From: Chitinophagaceae bacterium
GTDB taxonomy: Bacteria; Bacteroidota; Bacteroidia; Chitinophagales; Chitinophagaceae
Direction of reading: 5' to 3'
Assembly (NCBI GenBank): GCA_947378615.1
Contig: CANCKV010000166.1
Location: 1-6,953 of the forward strand
Length of the DNA: 6,953 bases
Positions 1-6,212 of this stretch are shown piece by piece. The notes below the pieces were generated by a model. The model made no database searches, was not told where the DNA came from, and saw nothing but the letters and a program-made list of their open reading frames with translations. The position numbers and the translations under genes were made by a program. Every line of letters starts with the position of its first letter. The stretch's first letter is position 1.

Positions 1-53
1 ATTATTATATAATAATGACCATTATTTAATACTTTTTTCTTATTTTGTAAAAA

Positions 54-61
54 TAAATTTG
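54..61 (+). promoter_or_regulatory. Candidate Bacteroidota -7 promoter box of the GH13 gene
   Basis: TAAATTTG fits the Bacteroidota housekeeping -7 consensus TAnnTTTG exactly. A start site a few bases downstream, near 66-68, would give a leader of about 80 nt before the ATG at 149. No convincing TTTG or TTG -33 element lies about 20 bp upstream, where the sequence is a T-rich tract (33-38), so the call rests on the -7 box and its location. The box lies inside the left arm of the inverted repeat at 54-88. Confidence 0.4.
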
Positions 62-88
62 GTGGTATGTAATAAAAAACCAAATTTA
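54..88. repeat. 10-bp perfect inverted repeat overlapping the GH13 promoter
   Basis: TAAATTTGGT (54-63) and ACCAAATTTA (79-88) are perfect reverse complements with a 15-nt spacer. The left arm contains the putative -7 box and the right arm would lie just past the transcription start. It could be an operator for a dimeric regulator or a hairpin at the 5' end of the mRNA. The symmetry is directly visible; the function is inference. Confidence 0.5.
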
Positions 89-101
89 GCAGCTTGAAAA
101 C

Positions 102-122
102 AATGTGTAAAAATTACACATT
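102..122. repeat. 9-bp perfect dyad in the GH13 leader
   Basis: AATGTGTAA (102-110) and TTACACATT (114-122) are perfect reverse complements around a 3-nt AAA centre, ending 26 nt before the start codon at 149. As DNA it looks like a typical operator half-site pair. As RNA it could fold into a small stem-loop just upstream of the ribosome entry region. Its half-site differs from that of the 54-88 repeat, so two different factors or functions are possible. Confidence 0.5.
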
Positions 123-148
123 AAATTAATTACTTAAAAAGATTGTCA

Positions 149-3100
149 ATGAAAAGGTTAATTACACCCTTATTTATGTTTGTTGTAACTTTTGCAAATG
201 CACAGTTACTAACTTGGACACCTAGTTTTATACAGGAAACATCCATGCCTGTTACGATTACTGCCAATGCCACTTTGGGAAATATGGCATTGAAAGGGCA
301 TAATCCATTTGATGTATTCGTACACATGGGAGTTATCACCACAAAAAGTAAATCTTCCGCGGATTGGAAGTATGTGAGAGGGGTTTGGCCATCTAAGTTT
401 ACTTGGGAACAGGCAAAAATTACAACCAATAACAATTGGAAATATACTATTGATAGTGCAGGAACTACCCTAAAAAGTTATTTTGGTATAACCGATCCGA
501 ACGAGCATATTCTGAATATTGCCATACTTTTTAGAAGTGGTGATGGTACATTAAAACTTGCCAATTCCGATGGTAGCGACATGTATGTACCTGTATATTC
601 CAATACAGAAAATGTTCGTATCGATGTACCGGTTAAACAACCCACCTATATTCCTAGTTTAGGGGCTATTTCTGCAACTATTGGAACTACTATTCCAATA
701 ACTGCGAATGCAAGTCTTGCAGGAAGTAATATTAGTGTTTATTTTAATGGTACACTTTTATCATCTACTACTGGTACCACCCTTTCTACTAATGCAACAG
801 TAAGTACTACAGGTTCTCAAACAATCATTGCTACTGCATCTAGTGGTGGAAGTACGAGTAGCGATACTGTAAGTTTTTATGTGGCTGCTCCTAACAACGT
901 AGCTGCTTTGCCTGCAAATGTTTCTGATGGCATCAACTATGAATCTGGAGATACTTCTGCTACCTTGGTTTTGTATGCTCCTAAGAAAGGAAAGATAGTG
1001 CTTTCAGGAGATTTTAATAATTGGTTGCCTAATACTAATTACCAAATGAATGTGACTCCTGATGGAAATCGCTTTTGGTTAAGGGTTACGGGTCTTACTC
1101 CAGGAACAGAATATGCATATCAATATATTATCGACGATAGTATTAAAGTATCTGACTATAATTCTGAAAAAATATTGGATAAATATGTTGATCCACAGAT
1201 ACCAGCAAGTACTTATCCAAATTTAAAACCATTCCCTTCTAAGGCTGCCGGTTCTTTAGCGAGTATTTTACAAACAGGTCAAAAACCTTATGCTTGGAAA
1301 GTTCCAAGTTTCACAAGACCTGATAAGAAGAATCTACTTATTTATGAGCTTTGGGTGAAAGATTTTGTATATAATGCAAATTGGCAGGCTCTAACTGATA
1401 CACTTTTTTATCTAAAGAAATTAGGCATTAATGCAGTAGAAATAATGCCATTCAACAACTTTGAAGGCTATACAAGTTGGGGTTATAATTCTAACTTCTT
1501 CTTTGCCCCTGATAAAGTTTATGGTACATCAACAGCATTGAAACAATTTGTAGATGCATGTCACACACAAGGAATTGCTGTTATCATGGATTTGGCAATG
1601 GCTGATGTATCTGGAAGTTCTCCTTTGTGTTCTATGTATTGGAATTCTGCCACTAATACGCCTTCTGCTGCTAATCCTTGGTTAAATCAAACTTCTATGA
1701 ATGGAAATGTGGTAGGTAGTCAATTCAATCATTCTGCACAAGCTACGATTGACTTACGAAATAGGGTCTATGCTCATTGGTTGAAAAATTATAATTTGGA
1801 TGGTTTCAGATTTGATTTAATTGAAGCATACACACAAGCTTCATCAGGGGGCAATTATGATCAAACCCGTGTGAATACATGTAGTAATATTAATGCCTCA
1901 ATGCAAAGTATCTCTCCGGGTAGTTATTGTATTTTGGAAAGTTTTACTGCCGATAATCCTACTAATGTAAATAATGGGATGCTTGTTTGGGGGGCAGGAA
2001 AAATAATAAATACAATTTCTACTGCTGATGAAGGATTTATTAATAATTCAGACTTTGTAAGTCAGGGTCTTTACACTAATCAAGGCTGCAATCAAGCTGG
2101 AATAGTAACTTATCAAGAAAGTCATGATGAGCCTAGAGTCATGTACAATATATTAACAAACGGAAATACGTATCAATCGTACAATCCAAAAACTGTTACA
2201 ACTGCATTAAACCGTGCTGCAATGGGTACTGCATTTTGGGCATTGATTCCTGGTCCAAAAATGTTGTGGATGTTCGGAGAATTAGGATACGATTATGGAG
2301 ATAACGTTTGTGCGAATGGTACTACCACTTGTGGAAGATTAGACACCAAGCCAATGCCTTGGGGAACTTACAATCAAGATGCAAATAGGAAAGCATTGTA
2401 TAGTATTTATAGTAAATTATTGAATTTAAGAAATACATACCCTGCTACTTTTTTAGATGCAAACTCTACAAAATATAGTACTTCTGGAGCTGTAAGATGG
2501 ATGAATCTTTGGAGTAATACCTTGCAAGTAACAGTATATGGCAATTTTGATGTTGTTACTCAATCAGGAACAATTTCTTTCCCAAGTAATGGAACCTGGT
2601 ACAATCTGTTTACAGGTGCAACAATAAACGTTTCAAATTATAGTTCAAATGTAACTTTAAGTCCAGGTGAATACTATGTATATGTAAACTTGTCTGAAGC
2701 ATTGACTGTTCCTGTAACCTGGATTGATTTCACTGCAAATAAAGGTTTCAATAATATTGTAAACCTTTCTTGGAGTGTTGGTGATGAAGTCAATAATGAC
2801 CATTACGACATTGAACGTAGCATTGATGGAGTCAACTTCTTAAAAATAGGAACTGTTGCTGGAAATACAAGTTCATTTTCAAATGTTGCTTACACTTTTG
2901 TTGACAATAATAATGTTCCCGTTGGAAAAGTTTATTATCGTATCAAAGAAGTTGATAACAATGGAAAATCAAGTTATTCTAAAATAGTCATAATTAATTC
3001 AGATGTACAATCAAACTTGTGGTATTCTACTGTAACGGGCAGCAGTCTAAAGGTATATTTCAAATCTGATATTGGAAAAACAACCATTTCTGTTCATGAC

Positions 3101-3253
3101 ATCTCTGGAAAGGTATTATATAATCAAAAATTGGAAAATGCTTTATCAGGACAACAATTATCAATTCCAGTTAATCAATTTGCAAAAGGAGTTTATATCC
3201 TAAAAATTGATTCTGAAAAAGGAAGTAAGTCAGATAAAATAGTCGTTCAATAA
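149..3253 (+). CDS. Secreted GH13 alpha-amylase-family glycoside hydrolase with T9SS sorting domain
   Basis: Predicted to hydrolyse or rearrange alpha-1,4-glucans outside the cell or at its surface. Residues 1-19 form a signal peptide ending ANAQ. Residues ~20-160 form an N-terminal module common in Bacteroidota amylases, with an FRSGDG...DGSDMYV segment. Residues ~165-248 are Ser/Thr-rich and Ig-like, ~259-360 are CBM48/E-set-like (SGDFNNW), and ~395-770 are the (beta/alpha)8 barrel. The catalytic set is complete: nucleophile D556 in GFRFD with R554, acid/base E597 in CILES, and H659-D660 in ESHDE. Conserved region I is odd: D481 is kept in DLAMAD, but the usual Asn-His pair reads A485-D486. 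After a beta C-domain come an FnIII-like module (~854-950) and a sorting domain (~952-1034, ending KGVYILKI...KIVVQ), implying T9SS export. The ATG at 149 is preferred over an in-frame TTG at 143 because it puts the Lys-Arg directly after Met. No SusC/D genes adjoin it. Exact specificity (amylase, neopullulanase or other) cannot be read from sequence. Confidence 0.93.
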   Translation: MKRLITPLFMFVVTFANAQLLTWTPSFIQETSMPVTITANATLGNMALKGHNPFDVFVHMGVITTKSKSSADWKYVRGVWPSKFTWEQAKITTNNNWKYTIDSAGTTLKSYFGITDPNEHILNIAILFRSGDGTLKLANSDGSDMYVPVYSNTENVRIDVPVKQPTYIPSLGAISATIGTTIPITANASLAGSNISVYFNGTLLSSTTGTTLSTNATVSTTGSQTIIATASSGGSTSSDTVSFYVAAPNNVAALPANVSDGINYESGDTSATLVLYAPKKGKIVLSGDFNNWLPNTNYQMNVTPDGNRFWLRVTGLTPGTEYAYQYIIDDSIKVSDYNSEKILDKYVDPQIPASTYPNLKPFPSKAAGSLASILQTGQKPYAWKVPSFTRPDKKNLLIYELWVKDFVYNANWQALTDTLFYLKKLGINAVEIMPFNNFEGYTSWGYNSNFFFAPDKVYGTSTALKQFVDACHTQGIAVIMDLAMADVSGSSPLCSMYWNSATNTPSAANPWLNQTSMNGNVVGSQFNHSAQATIDLRNRVYAHWLKNYNLDGFRFDLIEAYTQASSGGNYDQTRVNTCSNINASMQSISPGSYCILESFTADNPTNVNNGMLVWGAGKIINTISTADEGFINNSDFVSQGLYTNQGCNQAGIVTYQESHDEPRVMYNILTNGNTYQSYNPKTVTTALNRAAMGTAFWALIPGPKMLWMFGELGYDYGDNVCANGTTTCGRLDTKPMPWGTYNQDANRKALYSIYSKLLNLRNTYPATFLDANSTKYSTSGAVRWMNLWSNTLQVTVYGNFDVVTQSGTISFPSNGTWYNLFTGATINVSNYSSNVTLSPGEYYVYVNLSEALTVPVTWIDFTANKGFNNIVNLSWSVGDEVNNDHYDIERSIDGVNFLKIGTVAGNTSSFSNVAYTFVDNNNVPVGKVYYRIKEVDNNGKSSYSKIVIINSDVQSNLWYSTVTGSSLKVYFKSDIGKTTISVHDISGKVLYNQKLENALSGQQLSIPVNQFAKGVYILKIDSEKGSKSDKIVVQ

Positions 3254-3279
3254 TTAGAAACAACAATTATACAAACTGT

Positions 3280-3322
3280 AAAAGGCCTTTGATAATTATT
3301 ATCAAGGGCCTTTTCTTTTTAT
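3280..3322 (+). terminator. Intrinsic terminator of the GH13 gene
   Basis: The arms at 3280-3296 and 3298-3314 pair over nearly their whole length, with a single G-U wobble, and contain an AAAAGGCC/GGCCTTTT base. They are followed by CTTTTTAT. The hairpin starts 26 nt after the GH13 stop codon, as expected for a rho-independent terminator. The A-rich 5' flank means it may also work weakly on the other strand. Confidence 0.88.
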
Positions 3323-3417
3323 ATTGAGAAAGTGTTATCTGAAATTAATGATCAATACTTCCTTAACTAAATTTGAAAACTATTTTACCTAGCCCAACAA
3401 TTGTGGAGAATTCCTAT

Positions 3418-3456
3418 AAAAGAAAAGAGAGACTTATCAGCCTCTCTTTTCTTTTT
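3418..3456. terminator. Bidirectional intrinsic terminator of the lpx operon
   Basis: A perfect 14-bp stem pairs 3418-3431 with 3442-3455. One A/C mismatch and two more pairs lead to a TATC loop at 3435-3438. The stem base is A-rich on one arm and T-rich on the other, so both strands end in a T tract. It lies 20 bp past the lpxA stop on the minus strand, making it the likely lpx terminator. It also backs up the GH13 terminator from the opposite side. Confidence 0.85.
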
Positions 3457-3475
3457 ATTAAATTTTCAGTAATTA

Positions 3476-4273
3476 CTATTCTTCGCCAGTACCATTTTTT
3501 CCAAACCGTTTGATAATACCTCTGTCACTTTCTCTGATAAAACTTACTATCTCATCCCTTTCATCTGTGGCAGTCAATTCTTCTTCAATAAAATCTATTG
3601 CTTGAGAAGTATTTAATCCACGACTATAAATAACCCTATAAATGTCGAGAATATGATTAATTTGATTCAACGAAAAGCCCCTTCTTTTCAGACCTACACT
3701 ATTTACTCCACCATAACTAAGGGGATTGCGTACTGCTTTGATATAAGGTGGAACATCCTTGCTTACCAAGCTGCCTCCAGCAATAAATGAGTGTTGACCA
3801 ATATGAACGAATTGATGAACGGCACTTACACCCGCAATGATAGTCCAATCGCCAATCACAACATGACCTGCCAATTGAACACTATTACTTAAAATACAGT
3901 TATTACCAACCAAACAATCATGTGCAATATGGCAATAGGCCATTATTAAGCAATTGTGACCAACTTTTGTTTTTCCACGATCCGAAGTACCCCGGTTAAT
4001 TGTCACAAATTCACGAATAGTCGTATTGTCGCCAATTTCAACAGTTGTCTTTTCTCCATTGAATTTTAAATCCTGTGGTATTGCCCCAATAACTGCACCA
4101 GGAAATATTCTACAATTTTTGCCAATACGAGTGCCTTCCATGATAGTAACGTTGCTACCAACCCAAGTACCTTCACCAATTGTCACATCACCATGTATGA
4201 CGGTAAAGGGGTCAATCTTAACGTTTGCTGCTACCGCAGCATTCGGATCAATGTATGTATAAGGATGTGTCAT
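3476..4273 (-). CDS. lpxA: UDP-N-acetylglucosamine acyltransferase (LpxA)
   Basis: Cytoplasmic enzyme of the first lipid A step: transfer of a 3-hydroxyacyl chain from acyl carrier protein to the 3-OH of UDP-GlcNAc. The N-terminal ~185 residues are a left-handed beta-helix of hexapeptide repeats (for example GEGTWVGSNVTIMEGTRIG). The rest is the LpxA helical tail with the conserved GLKRRGF segment. The HIAHDC motif carries the expected catalytic His (residue 118 from this start, equivalent to E. coli His125), and AIPQDLKF, INRGT and DVPPYI are typical. The position equivalent to the E. coli acyl-length ruler Gly173 is Gly. From this ATG the protein has 265 residues, close to the usual ~255-262. 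An in-frame ATG ending at 4312 would add 13 residues (MQTLVATKPKEKR) that do not resemble the family and is possible but less likely. It follows lpxC-fabZ on the same strand and is probably cotranscribed with it. Confidence 0.95.
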   Translation of the reverse strand: MTHPYTYIDPNAAVAANVKIDPFTVIHGDVTIGEGTWVGSNVTIMEGTRIGKNCRIFPGAVIGAIPQDLKFNGEKTTVEIGDNTTIREFVTINRGTSDRGKTKVGHNCLIMAYCHIAHDCLVGNNCILSNSVQLAGHVVIGDWTIIAGVSAVHQFVHIGQHSFIAGGSLVSKDVPPYIKAVRNPLSYGGVNSVGLKRRGFSLNQINHILDIYRVIYSRGLNTSQAIDFIEEELTATDERDEIVSFIRESDRGIIKRFGKNGTGEE

Positions 4274-4348
4274 CCGCTTTTCTTTGGGTTTTGTGGCTAC
4301 CAATGTTTGCATAAGTTTACACTAATAGTAAAAAAGATGCCAAACTTT

Positions 4349-4363
4349 AATATCGCCGATATT
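4349..4363. repeat. Short palindrome between lpxC-fabZ and lpxA
   Basis: AATATCG and CGATATT flank a single C in the gap between the lpxC-fabZ stop and lpxA. It has no T tract on the minus strand, so it does not look like a terminator. It may be a small regulatory dyad or mRNA processing structure, or chance in AT-rich DNA. Confidence 0.3.
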
Positions 4364-4387
4364 TATTTAGAAAGTGAAATGAAACTT

Positions 4388-5797
4388 TTAATTTCTTTTC
4401 ACTAATTGAGCGACTAAATCTGCCTCTGTTGTAACTTTTCCATTGACATATACAGTACCGTGCATACAACAGATACCTCTTCTTATGGGCTCTATAAGCT
4501 CCATTTTAAGAATCATTGTATCACCGGGAATAACTTTCTGTTTGAATTTGCAATTATCTATCTTTAAGAAATAAGTATCAAACTTTCCATCATCTGGCAT
4601 TAGATTGATACATAATATTCCACCTGTTTGTGCGAGTGCTTCAATCTGTAAAACACCTGGCATTACAGGGTTATTAGGAAAATGTCCTTGAAAAAACCAT
4701 TCGTTAAAAGTTACATTCTTTATTCCAATGATATGCTTGTCTGAAAGTTCAGTCACCTTATCAACTAATAAGAATGGGAATCTATGAGGTAAAGTTTTTT
4801 CAATCTTTTCATGATTGAATATAGGGGGTAAAGCAGGATTATAAATAGGTACATCTTTTACATGCTTATTCTTCTTAATATATTGCTTTATTTTTTTTGC
4901 AAATTCTACATTCGTACTGTGACCAGGTCTGTTTGCAATAATCCTTGCCTTAATTGGGTAGCCGATTAAGGCCAAATCTCCAACTACATCTAATAGTTTA
5001 TGCCTCGCAGGTTCGTTTGGAAAACGTAACTCTAAATTATTCAAATACCCTTCTGTCTTTACTTCAATTTTATCTCGATTAAACACTTTTGCCAAACGAG
5101 CCATTTCTTCATCAGAAACTTGCTTATCAACAACCACGATTGCATTATTGATATCACCACCTTTTATTAGGTCATGATCTAAAAGCATTTCAAGTTCATG
5201 TAAAAAACAGAAAGTTCTACAAGGACCAATTTCATTTTTGAAGTCCCTGATTGTCTTTAAGCCAGCATGTTGTGTTCCCAAAACTGGACTATTAAAATCA
5301 ATAAGGGTCGTAAGTTGGTATTCCATAGCAGGCAACGCTACCATTTCTACGCGCTTAACTTCATCGTAATAAAAGATATTTTCATCAATACTATACCAAG
5401 CCTTTGCAGCTTCTTGTTCAGCAACACCCGCTTTCTCAATTAATTCTATAAAGGGTTGAGAACTACCATCAACGATAGGTATTTCAGGACCATTCAATTC
5501 TATTAAGGCATTGTCGATTCCCATTCCTACTAAGGCTGCAAGAATATGTTCTACAGTACTAACTTTTGCATCACCTACTTGCAGGGTTGTTCCCCTACTT
5601 GTATCTGTTACTAGGTCGCAATCGGCCTTGATAAGCGGGCGCATCGGTAAATCAATTCTTTGAAACTGTAAACCAAAACCTGGGTTAGCTGGCTTAAGTG
5701 TCATTTCAACTAAGATACCTGTGTGTAAACCTGTTCCGGTGATATTTATATCACTTACAAGGGTATGCTGCTTATCAGGGTTAAAATTTATATCCAT
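4388..5797 (-). CDS. lpxC-fabZ: Bifunctional LpxC deacetylase / FabZ 3-hydroxyacyl-ACP dehydratase
   Basis: A two-enzyme fusion of 469 residues. Residues ~8-305 are LpxC, the zinc-dependent deacetylase that removes the acetyl group from UDP-3-O-acyl-GlcNAc, the committed step of lipid A synthesis. The VEHILAAL motif gives E83 (general base) and zinc ligand H84. RHKLLDVVGD supplies zinc ligands H266 and D270, and H293 in RPGHS is the catalytic His. After a Lys-rich linker (~301-325), residues ~326-469 are FabZ, which dehydrates 3-hydroxyacyl-ACP in fatty acid elongation. LPHRFPFLLVD is followed by the active-site H372 in GHFPNNPVMPG and E386, at the family spacing of 14. Both halves look intact. 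The fusion is standard in Bacteroidota and joins the two enzymes that control partition of hydroxyacyl-ACP between lipid A and phospholipid. The ATG start gives a normal LpxC N-terminus (KQHTLVSDINITGTGLHTG). lpxD, often located next to it, is not directly upstream. Confidence 0.97.
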   Translation of the reverse strand: MDINFNPDKQHTLVSDINITGTGLHTGILVEMTLKPANPGFGLQFQRIDLPMRPLIKADCDLVTDTSRGTTLQVGDAKVSTVEHILAALVGMGIDNALIELNGPEIPIVDGSSQPFIELIEKAGVAEQEAAKAWYSIDENIFYYDEVKRVEMVALPAMEYQLTTLIDFNSPVLGTQHAGLKTIRDFKNEIGPCRTFCFLHELEMLLDHDLIKGGDINNAIVVVDKQVSDEEMARLAKVFNRDKIEVKTEGYLNNLELRFPNEPARHKLLDVVGDLALIGYPIKARIIANRPGHSTNVEFAKKIKQYIKKNKHVKDVPIYNPALPPIFNHEKIEKTLPHRFPFLLVDKVTELSDKHIIGIKNVTFNEWFFQGHFPNNPVMPGVLQIEALAQTGGILCINLMPDDGKFDTYFLKIDNCKFKQKVIPGDTMILKMELIEPIRRGICCMHGTVYVNGKVTTEADLVAQLVKRN

Positions 5798-5818
5798 TCA
5801 AAATATTTTGTAAAGCCG

Positions 5819-5826
5819 CAAAAATA
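5819..5826 (-). promoter_or_regulatory. Candidate proximal -7 box for lpxC-fabZ
   Basis: On the minus strand this reads TATTTTTG, an exact fit to TAnnTTTG. Transcription would start about 15 nt before the lpxC-fabZ ATG, giving a very short leader. No clear TTTG or TTG -33 element is seen at the usual distance, so the call is tentative. Confidence 0.3.
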
Positions 5827-5932
5827 AGAGTAAATGACCGCTTTTTCTACTAAATCTTTTCTTATTACTTTTTTCTTTTGTTTTGGATGTTTTCATACAG
5901 CTCAATTTTCTAAATATTAGGTCAATTTTAAG

Positions 5933-5967
5933 ACTTATTTAAACGTAAATAAGTTTCGAAACGTTTA
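5933..5967. repeat. Cluster of three overlapping palindromes upstream of lpxC-fabZ
   Basis: Three symmetries share 35 bp. ACTTATTTA (5933-5941) pairs with TAAATAAGT (5946-5954). TAAACGT (5940-5946) pairs with ACGTTTA (5961-5967). GTTTCGAAAC (5953-5962) is a self-palindrome. They are mutually exclusive as RNA folds, or could be overlapping DNA operators, 136-170 bp before the lpxC-fabZ start. The symmetry is seen directly; any regulator is unknown. Confidence 0.45.
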
Positions 5968-6047
5968 TTTTTTTTATTAACTCTTTTTTTAATATTTACA
6001 TTTTTTAAAGTCAAATAGTAAATGTATAAAATTATTTATCAACACTA

Positions 6048-6055
6048 CAAATTTA
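6048..6055 (-). promoter_or_regulatory. Candidate distal -7 box for lpxC-fabZ
   Basis: On the minus strand this reads TAAATTTG, the same octamer as the GH13 promoter box and an exact TAnnTTTG match. It lies just past the likely ATPase terminator and would produce a leader of about 240 nt that includes the palindrome cluster. A TTTG at 6085-6082 is 26 bp upstream, longer than the usual ~19-21 spacing, so support is weak. Confidence 0.28.
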
Positions 6056-6070
6056 TGATTCTTACAGATA

Positions 6071-6142
6071 AGAAAAAGGCACAAAGGAAATCACTTCAAC
6101 ACAATAAAATGATGTGTTGAGCAAGTGAAATCCTTTATGCCT
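6071..6142 (-). terminator. Large imperfect hairpin with T tract, probable terminator of the AAA ATPase gene
   Basis: Four paired blocks stack into one long stem: 6077-6081/6138-6142 (5 bp), 6083-6088/6131-6136 (6 bp), 6091-6096/6123-6128 (6 bp) and 6097-6103/6113-6119 (7 bp). They are separated by a C/A mismatch, a 2x2 AA/AA internal loop and a 3-nt bulge (6120-6122), and close on a 9-nt loop. On the minus strand the stem is followed by TTTTCT, fitting a terminator about 70 bp past the ATPase stop. With 24 pairs and interruptions it is larger and less regular than the other two terminators here, so it could also be a repeat element or small RNA. Confidence 0.6.
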
Positions 6143-6212
6143 ATTCAATATTAAAAACTGAAAGATTCTTTAGGTAAAACATACCTTATATAATGCATTT
6201 TTCTCTTATCAT

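Larger units (their letters stand above)
5798..6212. other. 415-bp non-coding, structured region between the AAA ATPase gene and lpxC-fabZ
   Basis: No credible gene on either strand. It is very AT-rich with several T runs on the plus strand (around 5968-5976 and 5984-5990). From right to left it holds the probable ATPase terminator hairpin (6071-6142), a possible minus-strand promoter box (6048-6055), a cluster of overlapping palindromes (5933-5967) and a second promoter box close to lpxC (5819-5826). The size and amount of symmetry suggest that the lpxC-fabZ transcript starts here and may be regulated here. Confidence 0.6.

Noticed and set aside
1..26. Palindrome 1-16 and the overlapping AATAATG/CATTATT repeat, possible terminator of an upstream gene
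   Set aside because: Pure low-complexity AT sequence at the window edge with no GC in the first stem; it cannot be distinguished from chance without the upstream sequence.
143..148. TTG start two codons before the GH13 ATG
   Set aside because: The ATG at 149 gives a better signal peptide with Lys-Arg immediately after Met, and TTG starts are rare; nothing supports the extra two residues.
130..435. Open frame of 101 codons on the minus strand
   Set aside because: Lies opposite the GH13 signal peptide and N-terminal module; its protein has no recognisable family and it is explained as an antisense shadow.
4026..4405. Two plus-strand open frames opposite lpxA (4026-4262 and 4193-4405)
   Set aside because: Antisense to the beta-helix coding region of lpxA; no promoter, no family features, so treated as shadows.
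5940..5976. Hairpin plus T run on the plus strand resembling an intrinsic terminator
   Set aside because: The stem is only 7 bp with a 14-nt loop and competes with neighbouring palindromes; no plus-strand gene or promoter precedes it, so better described as part of the palindrome cluster.
6036..6044. TTATCAACA, one mismatch from a DnaA box
   Set aside because: Single isolated site without clustering, dnaA or an AT-rich unwinding array; expected by chance in AT-rich DNA.
6055..6120. Plus-strand mini-frame of 21 Lys-rich codons
   Set aside because: Overlaps the large hairpin, has no recognisable start context and no gene downstream on that strand for a leader peptide to control.
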